From positions 1-52,952 of the forward strand of contig JAKPQH010000114.1 of NCBI GenBank assembly GCA_029580855.1: a stretch of DNA of 52,952 nucleotides, given 5' to 3'. The stretch comes from a bacterium. Lineage in GTDB: Bacteria; Methylomirabilota; Methylomirabilia; Methylomirabilales; 2-02-FULL-66-22. The notes below the pieces were generated by a model. It saw only the letters and a list, made by a program, of their open reading frames with translations. It made no database searches and was not told where the DNA came from. The position numbers and the translations under genes are program-made. Below, one piece after another: positions 9,473 to 19,100 of this stretch; the stretch's first letter is position 1; every line of letters begins with the position of its first letter.

Positions 9473-9498
9473 GCCCCCGAGCCGCCCGACTCGGGGGC
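9473..9498 (-). promoter_or_regulatory. Stem-loop between binding-protein and dppB genes
   Basis: GCCCCCGAG and CTCGGGGGC form a perfect 9-bp stem around an 8-base loop, 30 bases past the binding-protein stop. Such hairpins typically protect the abundant binding-protein mRNA or attenuate read-through into the permease genes. Confidence 0.65.
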
Positions 9499-9527
9499 AG
9501 CGACAGACAACGAGATTAACAGCGAGT

Positions 9528-11129
9528 CTACTTGTCCATCCAGACCGTGGTCAGATCCAGATTGTACTCGACCGGGTGAATGGAGAACCCGCGCACGTAC
9601 CGCTGGGTGACCGCCACCTCCTTGGTGTTGGCGACGGGGATCCAGACCGGGTCCTTGGCCATGATCGTCTGGACCTCCCCGTACATCTTCTCGCGCGCCG
9701 CCTGGTCCACGCTGCTCCGCGCCTTCTCGATCAGTTCGTCCACCCTCTTGTTGCAGTATCTGGCGCGGTTCCAGCCCGCCGGCGGGACGCTCTTGCACAG
9801 GAAGGACGAGTACATCGTGTAGTCGGCGTCGTTGTTGGTGGTGATCCAGCCGAAGGTGTACATGTGGTGATCCAGATTGGCCGAGCGCATCTGGCTGAAC
9901 ACCGCGCCCCACTCCAGGAACTGGAGGCGCGCATCCACGCCGACCTCCTTCAGCTCCGCCTGCACCGCCTCGGCCATCTCGCCGTCCTTCAGGTAGCGGC
10001 CTCGCGAGGCCAGCCAGGACAGCGTCATCTTCTGCCCGCCTTTCTGCAGGATGCCGTCTGGGCCGGGCGCCCAGCCGGCTTTGGCGAAAAGCGCCTTCGC
10101 CTTCGCCTTGTCGTACGGGTACAGCTTGTCGAACTGCATGTCCTTGAATCCGAAGACCGTGGGGGCCAGATAGCTTCTCGGCCGGACCGCCGACCCCTCG
10201 TAGATGTTTTCGAGGATGCCGTTGATGTCCACGGCGTGAAACATGGCCTGGCGCACCAGTGGGTCGTCCACGATGGGCTTGGCCAGGTTGAACCCCACGA
10301 AGATGATGCGGCCGCCCACCACCTCGTACACGTTGAACTTCCCCTCGCGTTTGATGTTCGGCAACTCGGCGGGGGACGGGATCAGGACCATGTCCGCCTC
10401 GCCCGTCCGGAGCGCGATCATGCGGGCGCCCTCCTCCGGCACCACCTTGAAGACGACGCGGTCCACCCGGGCTTTGTCGCCCCAGTAGTCGTTGTTCCGC
10501 TCGATCGTGATGCTGGTGTTCGTCCGCCACTCCACGAACGTGAAGGGCCCGGTACCCACCGGGTTCCGGCCGTAGTTCTCAGCGTGCTTCTTCACCGCCG
10601 TCGGCGACACGATGCCCATATAGGCCATGGCCAGGGAGCGCAGCGTCGGCCCGTATGGCTCCTTCGTGAGAATGTCCACGGTCAGGTCGTCCACGACCTC
10701 TGCGCCGGCAAACGGACCGGCCAGGCTGGCCCAGCGCGCGCCCGGCTTCTCGTTGAAGGCCCGATCGATCGTAAACTTCACCGCCGCGGCGTTGAACGGC
10801 GTCCCGTCATGGAATTTCACATGCGGCCGGAGCTTGAACCGGACCTTGGTCGGCGAGAGCTGCTGCCAGCTTGTCGCCAGCCGCGGCGTGAGCTTTCCCT
10901 GTTCGTCCAGGACCAGGAGCGGCTCCGTGATGTTGTAGTACACCCACGCGCCGGGGCCGGTCGTCTCCAGGTTGGAATCCAGCGACACCGGGTCGGTGGG
11001 CCGAACGATAGTCAGCGTCCCGCCGCGCTTCTCACCCGCCGTCGCCGCCGGCACCCAACCCGCGACCGCCAGCGTCAGCGCACAGACCGCCAGTACCCGC
11101 ATGACCCGCTGCGAGATCTTCGTGTTCAT
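9528..11129 (-). CDS. ABC transporter substrate-binding protein, family 5 (peptide/nickel type)
   Basis: From the ATG at 11129, with AAGGAG seven bases upstream, the protein has 533 residues. The signal peptide spans roughly residues 1-30 and ends near ATAGEKRGG. The SBP family 5 pattern follows: GGTLTIVRPTDPVSLDS, then FKLRPHVKFHDGTPFNAAAV and NPVGTGPFTFVEW. There is no lipobox cysteine, so it is a free periplasmic protein. Family members bind oligopeptides, nickel chelates, opines or glutathione; the ligand cannot be read from sequence. The gene lies between a ketopantoate-reductase-like gene and dppBC, all on the minus strand. Confidence 0.94.
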   Translation of the reverse strand: MNTKISQRVMRVLAVCALTLAVAGWVPAATAGEKRGGTLTIVRPTDPVSLDSNLETTGPGAWVYYNITEPLLVLDEQGKLTPRLATSWQQLSPTKVRFKLRPHVKFHDGTPFNAAAVKFTIDRAFNEKPGARWASLAGPFAGAEVVDDLTVDILTKEPYGPTLRSLAMAYMGIVSPTAVKKHAENYGRNPVGTGPFTFVEWRTNTSITIERNNDYWGDKARVDRVVFKVVPEEGARMIALRTGEADMVLIPSPAELPNIKREGKFNVYEVVGGRIIFVGFNLAKPIVDDPLVRQAMFHAVDINGILENIYEGSAVRPRSYLAPTVFGFKDMQFDKLYPYDKAKAKALFAKAGWAPGPDGILQKGGQKMTLSWLASRGRYLKDGEMAEAVQAELKEVGVDARLQFLEWGAVFSQMRSANLDHHMYTFGWITTNNDADYTMYSSFLCKSVPPAGWNRARYCNKRVDELIEKARSSVDQAAREKMYGEVQTIMAKDPVWIPVANTKEVAVTQRYVRGFSIHPVEYNLDLTTVWMDK

Positions 11130-11179
11130 GGCACACTCCTTCCGCGAAGCCGGGGGCGGCCCCGGCGCTCCGGCCCCCC

Positions 11180-12196
11180 TCAGGTCAGGGCCACCAGCTC
11201 GTCCAGGTTCTCCCAACCCATGCTGCGACGGCCATTCTCGAGGTCGTGGATCAACGCGATGAGTCGATCCAGGAGGGGTGTGGCGACACCGAGGCGCCGT
11301 CCCTTGGCCGCCACGATGCCGAGCTGCGAGTCCACCTCGGTCTGCCGCTTACGGACGGCGAGGTCGCGCCAGACGCCGGTCTTGACCTTGGTGTGTTTTC
11401 GATAGAAGCGCGCCACCAGGGCCATGGCCTCCCCGGCGGCGGCGCGATCCCCTCCCGCGCCCCGCCGATAGAGCGTCGGATCGAATTCGTCGAACGCCGC
11501 CAAACGTACGCCCGCGGCCTCGGCGACCGCCATGGCCTCGGCCACCAGGCGGACCAGCATGCGCTGCGTGGGGAACGGCCGCTCCACCACCTCGTATACC
11601 GTCGCGTCGGTGAGCGCCGTGGCGAAGAGCAGCGCGGCAAGGCATAGCTTGGCCCAGAGGTAGCCCCAGATGTTCCCGGTCACACGGGTGGGGATGACGG
11701 CCGACAGGAGGTCGGCCAGCTCTCCCACGCGCGTCGTGCGAGCGCCGTCCAGCTCCCCCACGACGAAGCTGCCCGCGCCGCCGAAACGGACCCGCCCCGG
11801 AGCGATCCAATCGGCCGCCCAGTTCACCAGGCACCCGACCGTGCGGGCCGCGCCGATCCGCTCCGCGATCAACTCCTCGTTCAAACCGTTCTGGATGGAA
11901 ACCACCAGCGACCCATCGGTGAGGTGCGGGACGATCTGGTCGAGGGCGGCCGGCGTCGCCTGCGCCTTGACCGCCAGCAGGACGAGCCGGAGCGGTCCCT
12001 GGACTTCGGACGGGGTCAGCGCCGTAACCGGCACGCGCCAATTGCCTCGGGTATCCTCCACGCTGAGGCCGTCGCGCTTCAACGCAGCCACGTGGCCCTC
12101 GTGGATGTCCACCAGCAGCACGCCGTGGCCGGCGCGGGCCAGCGCCCCTCCCGTGATGCCACCGATGGCTCCCGCCCCCCACACGGCGATATCCAT
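11180..12196 (-). CDS. 2-dehydropantoate 2-reductase family protein (PanE/ApbA-like)
   Basis: This 338-residue protein starts MDIAVWGAGAIGGITGGAL, an NAD(P)-binding Rossmann motif, and contains SIQNGLNEE. The segment NIWGYLWAKLCLAALLFAT carries the catalytic lysine of ketopantoate reductases. The C-terminal helical domain includes VKTGVWRDLAVRKRQTEVD, as in the PanE C-terminal family. True PanE reduces ketopantoate for pantothenate synthesis, but many paralogues near transporters act on other 2-oxoacids or catabolites. Its place at the head of a peptide-type ABC operon favours a catabolic role. A promoter with consensus-like boxes lies so close to the ATG that the mRNA would be leaderless. 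Confidence 0.9.
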   Translation of the reverse strand: MDIAVWGAGAIGGITGGALARAGHGVLLVDIHEGHVAALKRDGLSVEDTRGNWRVPVTALTPSEVQGPLRLVLLAVKAQATPAALDQIVPHLTDGSLVVSIQNGLNEELIAERIGAARTVGCLVNWAADWIAPGRVRFGGAGSFVVGELDGARTTRVGELADLLSAVIPTRVTGNIWGYLWAKLCLAALLFATALTDATVYEVVERPFPTQRMLVRLVAEAMAVAEAAGVRLAAFDEFDPTLYRRGAGGDRAAAGEAMALVARFYRKHTKVKTGVWRDLAVRKRQTEVDSQLGIVAAKGRRLGVATPLLDRLIALIHDLENGRRSMGWENLDELVALT

Positions 12197-12204
12197 GGCG
12201 GCGT

Positions 12205-12233
12205 ATTATCTTGAGATTGCGAAAGCGTGTCAA
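12205..12233 (-). promoter_or_regulatory. Sigma-70-like promoter of the PanE-like gene, leaderless
   Basis: On the minus strand, TTGACA (12233-12228), a 17-base spacer and GATAAT (12210-12205) lie upstream of the ATG at 12196. Only eight bases separate the -10 box from the start codon, so transcription would begin at or within two bases of it. No Shine-Dalgarno sequence fits in that space. Confidence 0.75.
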
Positions 12234-12339
12234 GGAGACAGGCGGCGCGCCCTTTTCTCTGCGTTGTGCCACCGCCGTGCTTTTGGTACACTTCGAGAGG
12301 CGGTGCGAAACGTGTCGTCCGCTCCGGGAGGTCACGCGA

Positions 12340-12948
12340 ATGCAGGATCCCGGCTGGGTCCTTGAGACGTGGGGCTACATCGGCATCGCCGTCGTCGTCA
12401 TCCTCGGGAACATGGGTTTGCCCATCCCCGAGGAGACGATCCTCATCCTGGCCGGCTATCTGGTGTGGGAGGGAAAGCTCCGCCTCCCCATCGTGGTCGC
12501 GGTCGGCCTCGTCAGCGCTATCGCCGGGGACAATCTGGGGTACTGGATCGGGCGCGCGTTCGGCCGGAGGGCGGTTGAGCGCTACGAACGCTGGCTCTTC
12601 GTGACCCCCGCGCGTCTGGACACGATGCAGCGCGTGGTCGCCCGCTACGGCCCGTTGGCCGTCTTTGCTGCGCGGTTCCTTCCCGGGCTGCGCTTCCTCG
12701 CCGGGCCTGTCGCCGGGATCAGCGGTCTCCGCCCGATGCCCTTCATCCTCGCCAACATCCTCGGCGCCTCGCTCTACGTCCCGGCCGCCGTCGGCATCGG
12801 ATATGCCGTCGGCCTGGGCTGGGGAGAATACCTCACCCGGTTGGAGCACGCGGCCTGGCGGTTGGAGTACCTCGTCCTGATCTTCGTGCTCTGCGCGACC
12901 GTCGCGCTTCTGGCGTGGCGGGCGCTCCGCGCGACTCGGCCGCGGTGA
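12340..12948 (+). CDS. DedA family (VTT domain) integral membrane protein
   Basis: From the ATG at 12340, preceded by GGGAGG, the protein has 202 residues. It shows the DedA signature ILGNMGLPIPEETILILAG in the first re-entrant region and FAARFLPGLRFLAGPVAG, with the conserved R-x-x-P-x-x-R spacing, in the second. Several hydrophobic helices follow, ending in VALLAWRALRATRPR. DedA proteins are proposed to move lipids such as undecaprenyl phosphate or phosphatidylethanolamine across the inner membrane. The gene is transcribed divergently from the PanE-like gene, and its end faces rpiA with a gap of about 30 bases. An earlier in-frame ATG at 12211 lacks a binding site and a fitting N-terminus. 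Confidence 0.93.
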   Translation: MQDPGWVLETWGYIGIAVVVILGNMGLPIPEETILILAGYLVWEGKLRLPIVVAVGLVSAIAGDNLGYWIGRAFGRRAVERYERWLFVTPARLDTMQRVVARYGPLAVFAARFLPGLRFLAGPVAGISGLRPMPFILANILGASLYVPAAVGIGYAVGLGWGEYLTRLEHAAWRLEYLVLIFVLCATVALLAWRALRATRPR

Positions 12949-12977
12949 CCCCCGCGACCGGTGGGGGCCGCAGCCGG

Positions 12978-13664
12978 TCAGCCTGTTCGCGTCAGCACCT
13001 CGACCCCATCGGCTCTCCCGACAATCACCCGATCCGCCACGCCGAGAAAGAGCCCGGTCCCCACGATGCCGGCCCGGCCGAGCAGGCGCGCCTCCAGCTC
13101 GACGGGATTCGCGATCCCGCCCTCGAACCGACAGTGCAGGATGTAATTGCCTTCGTCCGTCACAAAGGGACGACCGTTGATCTCCGTCCGGAGGGTGGGT
13201 TTTCCGCCCAGGGACTCCACGAACGCCAGATGGGATTTCCAGCCGAACGGAACGACCTCCACCGGGAGGGGCGCCTTGGCCCCCAGGCGGGGCACCAGCT
13301 TGGTTTCGTCGACCAGGATGACCACGCGCCGCGACGCGGTGGCGACGATCTTCTCCCATAGCAGCGCCCCGCCCAGCCCCTTGACGAGGTCAAGGTTCGG
13401 GTCCACCTCGTCCGCACCGTCGAGGTTCAGGTCCAGCGTCGGATGATCCTCGAGGGTCGCCAGGGGCACACCCGACTCCCGCGCCACCGCCGCGATCCCG
13501 CTGGAGGACGGAACCCCGATGACGTCCCGCAGCGTTCCCTCGCGAAGTTTTCTTCCGACGGCTTGAACCATCAGCGCCGACGTGCTTCCGCTGCCCAGGC
13601 CCAGGACCATTCCGGATTTCACCAGATCCGCGCCATGCTCGGCGGCGGCCTGTTTCGGGTTCAT
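12978..13664 (-). CDS. rpiA: Ribose-5-phosphate isomerase A
   Basis: At 228 residues this matches RpiA, which interconverts ribose-5-phosphate and ribulose-5-phosphate in the pentose phosphate pathway. The phosphate-binding loop is GLGSGSTSA (22-30). The catalytic block is DLNLDGADEVDPNLDLVKGL, with D82, D85, E86 and K95. The usual K-G-G-G-G after the lysine reads K-G-L-G-G here, a small deviation. The ATG at 13664 has AAGGGAG upstream. The gene lies downstream of transketolase on the same strand, separated by about 286 bases holding a dyad repeat, so both belong to the non-oxidative pentose phosphate route but may not be strictly co-transcribed. Confidence 0.95.
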   Translation of the reverse strand: MNPKQAAAEHGADLVKSGMVLGLGSGSTSALMVQAVGRKLREGTLRDVIGVPSSSGIAAVARESGVPLATLEDHPTLDLNLDGADEVDPNLDLVKGLGGALLWEKIVATASRRVVILVDETKLVPRLGAKAPLPVEVVPFGWKSHLAFVESLGGKPTLRTEINGRPFVTDEGNYILHCRFEGGIANPVELEARLLGRAGIVGTGLFLGVADRVIVGRADGVEVLTRTG

Positions 13665-13702
13665 GATCGCGCTCCCTTCCGCGAGAAGAGCGAAAACGGT
13701 TG

Positions 13703-13852
13703 CATCCGCAGATTACGCAGATTGGCCTATTTCCAGAGGAGTCGAAAGACCTCACCAAGACCACACGTTTCTACGAGCGTGTGGTCCAGATGGGCCGATT
13801 TGAAACGCACGACCATCGCGGATGAATCTGCGCAATCTGCGGATCGAAATAG
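13703..13852. repeat. Intergenic dyad repeat, copy B, with inner hairpin
   Basis: The left arm CATCCGCAGATTACGCAGAT and the right arm AATCTGCGCAATCTGCGGAT are inverted ends of a unit of about 150 bases. The centre holds a separate perfect stem, ACCACACG (13760-13767) with CGTGTGGT (13778-13785). It fills most of the gap between tkt and rpiA. Just beyond it, AAATCGCCCARTTGCC-type short repeats occur at about 13898 and 13922. Confidence 0.8.
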
Positions 13853-13950
13853 TCCGCAGCGCCGAGCACTCCTCCGCGCCGCCGCATGGTTGCTTCCAAA
13901 TCGCCCAGTTGCCCAGTTGTCAAATCGCCCAATTGCCAAGGTGCCGTCTT

Positions 13951-15963
13951 TTACCTCGCAACCAACTTCATCGCCCGCGCGGCCACGTTGTCCGGCGTGA
14001 AGCCGAACTGCTCGAAGAGGATCTTGGCCGGCGCGGACGCCCCGAACCGCGTCATGCCGACCACGTCGCCCTGCAGACCGACGTATTTGTACCAACCGAT
14101 GGGGCTACCGGCCTCGACCGCCAGACGGGCCGGCACCGCGGGCGGGAGGACCGCATCCCGGTACGCCTGCGGCTGCGCCTCGAACAGCTCCCACGACGGC
14201 ATGCTCACCACGCGAGCCGCGATTCCCTTCTCCTGTAGCACCTTGCGCGCGTCGAGGGCCACCTCGACCTCGGAGCCGGTGGCGATCAGAATCACCTGGG
14301 GCTTCCCGCCAGCCGCGTCGGCGAGAACATACGCCCCGTGCTCCACACCGCCCTCGGGTTGCATCCCGCCTCTGTTCAGGTTCGGCAGGTTCTGCCGCGT
14401 CAGGATGAGACACGTCGGGCCCCGATGTGTGAGCGCCGCCCGCCAGGCCTCCACGGCCTCGGCGGCGTCCGCCGGCCGGATCACGCGAAGACCGGGGATG
14501 GCGCGCAGCGCCATGATGTGCTCGATGGGCTGGTGCGTGGGTCCGTCCTCGCCCAGCCCGATGCTGTCGTGCGTGAAGACGTAGATGACCGGCGCGCCCA
14601 TGAGAGCGGCCAGCCGGACCGCCGGACGCATGTAGTCGGAGAACACGAGAAAAGTGGCCACATAGGGCCGCAGACCGCCGTGCAGCGCCATCCCGTTGGC
14701 GATGGCGCCCATGGCGTGCTCCCGCACGCCAAAGCGGAAGTTGCGGCCTCCGGGATTTCCGGCTTGAAACTCGCCGCCCTCCGGGACGTAGGTGTTGTTC
14801 GACGGCGCCAGGTCGGCCGACCCGCCCAGCAGATTGCCGACCGTGGCGTAGACGGCCTGGATGACCTTGCCGGACACGGCCCGCGTCGCCACGGCTGGGT
14901 CGCCGGGCGCGTACGTCGGCAGCGCCGCATCCCACCCGGCGGGGAGCTGCCCGCTCAAGTACCGCCGCCAACGCGCCGCCTCGGCGGGAAACGCGGCCGC
15001 ATAGGCCTCGAACCGTTGCTGCCACTCCGCTTCCCGGTCCTTGCCCCGCGCCACGGCTCTGCCAAACTCCTTCCGCGCATCCTCCGGTACCAGGAAGGCG
15101 GGCGACTCGGGCCAGCCCAGCTTCCGTTTTGTCAGCCTGACCTCCTCTTCGCCCAGCGGCTCGCCGTGAGCCTTGTTTGTGTCCTGCTTGCCGGGACTCC
15201 CGAACCCGATATGCGTCCGGCACATGATGAGGGACGGCCGCGTCGCCTCGGCTTGCGCCGCGCGGATGGCGGCCTCAACGGCGCCCAGGTCGTTCCCGTC
15301 GGCCACCCGCTCCACGTGCCAATGATAGGCCTCGAAGCGGCGGCCGACGTCCTCCGTGAAAGCCAGCTCCGTGCTGCCGTCGATGGAGATCTTGTTGTCG
15401 TCGTACAGATAGATCAGCTTGCCGAGCTTCAAGTGGCCCGCAAGCGAGGCCGCCTCGGAGGACACGCCCTCCATCAGGTCGCCGTCGCTCACGATGGCGT
15501 AGGTGTGATGATCGACAAGCGTGTACCCGGGCCGATTGAACTGCGCCGCCATCCAGCGCTCGGCGATGGCCATGCCGATTCCGGTCGCGAAGCCCTGCCC
15601 CAGCGGACCCGTCGTGGTCTCGACACCGGCCGTGTGCCCATGCTCCGGGTGACCGGGTGTACGGCTCCCCCATTGCCTGAACTGCTGGAGATCCTCCAGG
15701 GAAAGGTCGTATCCGGTCAGGTGAAGCAGCGCGTACAGCAGCATGGATCCGTGCCCCGCCGACAGCACGAACCGATCCCGGTCCGGCCAGGTGGGATTGA
15801 CAGGGTTGTGCTTCAGAAACCGGGTCCACAGGACGTAGGCCATCGCCGCGGCGCCCATGGGCATGCCCGGGTGGCCGGACTTGGCTTTCTGGACGGCATC
15901 GGCCGCCAGCATCCGGATGGTGTTGATGCAGATCTGATCAAGGTGGTCCGTCGCTTGAGACAT
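13951..15963 (-). CDS. tkt: Transketolase
   Basis: From the ATG at 15963, with GGGAGG upstream, the protein has 670 residues, the usual transketolase length. It begins with [20 protein letters not shown] then [15 protein letters not shown]. The thiamine diphosphate/magnesium motif is [13 protein letters not shown], followed by [11 protein letters not shown]. The pyrimidine-domain block is [15 protein letters not shown], and [19 protein letters not shown] supplies the catalytic glutamate. The C-terminal domain includes [11 protein letters not shown]. It transfers two-carbon units in the pentose phosphate or Calvin pathways; no phosphoribulokinase or RuBisCO gene is nearby, so the former is favoured. 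It is divergent from the tamB operon, whose promoter lies just upstream. Confidence 0.96.
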   Translation of the reverse strand: MSQATDHLDQICINTIRMLAADAVQKAKSGHPGMPMGAAAMAYVLWTRFLKHNPVNPTWPDRDRFVLSAGHGSMLLYALLHLTGYDLSLEDLQQFRQWGSRTPGHPEHGHTAGVETTTGPLGQGFATGIGMAIAERWMAAQFNRPGYTLVDHHTYAIVSDGDLMEGVSSEAASLAGHLKLGKLIYLYDDNKISIDGSTELAFTEDVGRRFEAYHWHVERVADGNDLGAVEAAIRAAQAEATRPSLIMCRTHIGFGSPGKQDTNKAHGEPLGEEEVRLTKRKLGWPESPAFLVPEDARKEFGRAVARGKDREAEWQQRFEAYAAAFPAEAARWRRYLSGQLPAGWDAALPTYAPGDPAVATRAVSGKVIQAVYATVGNLLGGSADLAPSNNTYVPEGGEFQAGNPGGRNFRFGVREHAMGAIANGMALHGGLRPYVATFLVFSDYMRPAVRLAALMGAPVIYVFTHDSIGLGEDGPTHQPIEHIMALRAIPGLRVIRPADAAEAVEAWRAALTHRGPTCLILTRQNLPNLNRGGMQPEGGVEHGAYVLADAAGGKPQVILIATGSEVEVALDARKVLQEKGIAARVVSMPSWELFEAQPQAYRDAVLPPAVPARLAVEAGSPIGWYKYVGLQGDVVGMTRFGASAPAKILFEQFGFTPDNVAARAMKLVAR

Positions 15964-16096
15964 CGGTAGCCTCCCGTAACGTGGTCGGAATCGTCGCAGG
16001 TCGTGCGTCCCGCGGAGCCCCCGCGGCATCCGGAAGCCTACCATATCGGATCGCTCGGTCTGCAACAAGAAAAACTCAGGGGACCCGCGCGATCCC

Positions 16097-16125
16097 GTGA
16101 CGGAGGACCGTAGTCTGGATATAAT
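16097..16125 (+). promoter_or_regulatory. Sigma-70-like promoter of the tamB operon
   Basis: A perfect TATAAT (16120-16125) is preceded at 17 bases by GTGACG (16097-16102), which matches TTGACA at four of six positions. It lies 55 bases before the tamB ATG in the divergent gap with tkt. Confidence 0.7.
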
Positions 16126-16179
16126 TCGTGACCACAGCGGCTTTGGAGAGGAACGGGACCCCCGCGATGGACCGAGACG

Positions 16180-19100
16180 ATGGGTAAGATCTCTGAGTGG
16201 ATCCGGCGCCGGTGGATCGGCTGCCTCGTTGCCGCCGCCGCGCTGTTTGCCGGCCTGATGTTGGCGGCCGCCGTGCTCCTGCGCGCGTACGCCCCCGCGC
16301 TATCCCGCGAAAGGCTCGAGTCCGCCCTGACTGCGGGCTTGGGGCGACCCGTCCGGATCGAGCGGGTGACGCTCTCCCTGTGGCTGGCCCGCGCCGTGAT
16401 CGAAAATCTCCGCGTCGAGCCCGGCCCCGGCGAAGGGGCGGAGCCCGTCCTCCGCATCGGCCGGACGGAAGTCCGCGTCGGCATCAGCAGCCTCTGGAGG
16501 CGGCAGATCGTCCTGTCCACCATCCGGCTTCAGGATGTCGGCCTGCGCGTCGCCGGATCCGGCCGGGGTGGGTCTGTTCCCCCGCTGGACATCCCCGAGA
16601 CCGTGGACCTGGGTCCGGTCACGGTCCGCATCGGGGCCGTCCGGATCGGGCGCGGCGAGGTCGTTTATCGCGACGATGCGCGGGGGCTCGGCGTGGAGGC
16701 CCGCGGCCTCGAGGCCGCCCTGCGCCCGGCGCGACGAGGGGTCGACCTCGACCTTCGCCTGAGCAGCCTCTCGGTGCGGGCCGCGGGCGGTCTGGAGACC
16801 ATCACGGGTATCCAGGCCTCGGGCTGGCTGCACCGCGACCTGCTCTCCGTTCGATCCCTCGCCGTCCGGTGGCAAGACCGGCCGATCCGGGTGATGGGAG
16901 AGATCCGCCACCCGTTTGCCGCCGCCGAGGTCGGTCTTCGCATCGAGGGCGAGGTCGACCTGGCCCAGGTGTCCCGGCGCCTCGAGACACCCTGGCCGCT
17001 GGCGGGCGTGGCCGAGGTGAAGGCCGACGTCCGCGGGCCGCTGAACGCGCTCCACGCCTCCGGACAGGTCTCCGTTCCCCGCCTCGCCGCCGGACCCGTG
17101 CAGGCACAGGACGTCGTCGTCCGCGGGAGGGGAAGTCAGGCCGACCTCGGTCTCCGGATAGGGGGAAAAGTGGACCTCGCGCCGCTCGCCGGCGGCCTGA
17201 ATGCCCCCTGGCCTCTCACGGGTCTGGCGGCCGTCGACGCCGAGGTCCGGGGCGCCCCGGCTGCCTTGCGGATCGCCGGGAGCGTCGGGGTTCCCCGCCT
17301 CGCCGCCGGACCCATCCGGGCGCAGGATGTCTCCGCCCGCGGGACGTGGAGCGACAACGTGCTCGACCTCACGCAGATTTCGGCGCGGATCTTCGAGGGA
17401 ACCCTGGACGGGTCCTTCCGGATGCCGCCCGATCGGCTCGCCGAGACGCGCGCGGCATTTGTGCTGCGGCGCGCCTCGGTCGCCGCGCTCGAAACCCTGG
17501 CGCCCGGCCCCCTCGGTTTTCGGGGCACGCTCGATCTGAAGGCCGATCTCGAGGGCGATCCGCGGCGGCCCGAGAACGCCCGCGGGCGGTTTCGCCTGAC
17601 CGCGAACCAGCTCACCCTGCCGGGAGATCTGAACAGGCTCGGCGCGGGCACGCTGACCGCGGCGGGCACCCTCCACGGCGCGATCGCGGTTTTGGACGAG
17701 GCCGTGGGGCGCTGGGCCGGCGGACGGGTCCGGGTGTCGGGCCGCCTGGACGCCGGAGGGCCGGCCGGGCTGCGTTTCGCGGCGGATGCCGATCTCGGCG
17801 TCGTCGCTCCCCTCTGGAACCTGCGGGACTTCGCCGGACACGCCGCCGTGACGGGCGAGGTCGACGGCCGCTGGGCGGAACCGGAACTGACCGGCCAGGC
17901 GCGCGCGGCCCCCGTCACCGTGGCCGGCGTAGCGCTCGACAGACTCCACGTGCCCTTTCGGTTCCGCGGTACGACCCTGACGGTGGAATCGGCCACCGCC
18001 GACCTCGGGCAAAGCCGCGCGAACGTCTCCGGAACGCTCGTCTGGGACGACGCCGGCCCCGCCGCGGCGGCGGGGGGCATGCGCTTCCGCGCCGATCCGA
18101 TCACGGTGGCCGCCCAGTGGGAAGACCTGCGGCGGTGGCTTCCCGCCGTCGCGCAGGGCAGCGGCCGCCTGCTCCTCGCCGGACGCGCGGACGGCACACC
18201 GGCCGAATGGAAGGCGGAGGGCACGCTCGACGCCGCGGCCCTCGTGTCGCACGACGTCCGCATCCAGGACCTGAGGGCCGCGTTCGGCCTGAACCAGGAT
18301 CGGGTCGAGGTATCCTCGCTGCGTGCCGGGATCAACGGCGTCCCCGCCCGCGGGTCGGGGGTGTGGAACTGGGACGGTAGCGGCCGGGCCACGGCCGAGG
18401 TGGGGCCTGCAGACCTGGCCGGAATTCCGGGCGTATCCCCGGACGCGGGGCTCCGCGGGATGGGACAGGCGCGCGTGGAGGCGGCCGTTGGTGGCGGAAC
18501 CCTCGACGCGTCCGGCACCGTGACGCTCCAGCGCACGGTCGTCAGGGACTTCGCGTTGGGAAACGGGTCGGGGAGATTTGCACTGCACGGCGGCCAGCTC
18601 CAGGCCGACCTGGACTTCCCCGAAGCCCGGCTCTCGGCGGTGGCGCAGGGACCGGTCGACGGCAGTCGGCCTCTCGCCGTTCGGCTCGACGCGCGCGAGT
18701 TGGCCCTGGCGCCCGCGCTTCGTGGAGTCGAGAAACTCCGCAGCCTGGACGTGGACGGAACCCTGACCGCGGTGGCCGAGTTCCAGGTTCCCCTTTCGCA
18801 GCCCGCGGCGGCGCGCGGCGTGGTGACACTGGCCCCGGTCCGGCTCCGCGTGGCCGGCGAAGAGTGGACGGACCGGGCTCCCGTGGCGCTGCGGTGGGAA
18901 GCCGACCTTCTCACGGTGGACCGTCTGCACCTGGGCAGCCGCCTGGGAGATCTCAAGGTCTCCGGCCTGGTGAACCCCTGGGGCGCCCTGGACCTGCAGA
19001 TCGACGGCCGCGTGCCGCTCGCCGTCCTTCCCGCCTTCCGCCCGGAGATTCGCCAGGTCGCCGGGACGGCGACGATCCTCGGCCGGATCCGCGGCACGGC

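Noticed and set aside
9576..11405. Open frame of about 609 codons antisense to the family 5 binding protein
   Set aside because: Shadow of a GC-rich gene. It has no recognisable domain and would span two real genes.
12948..12978. Possible bidirectional terminator between dedA and rpiA
   Set aside because: Only a five-base C/G stem can form and there is no T-run on either strand.
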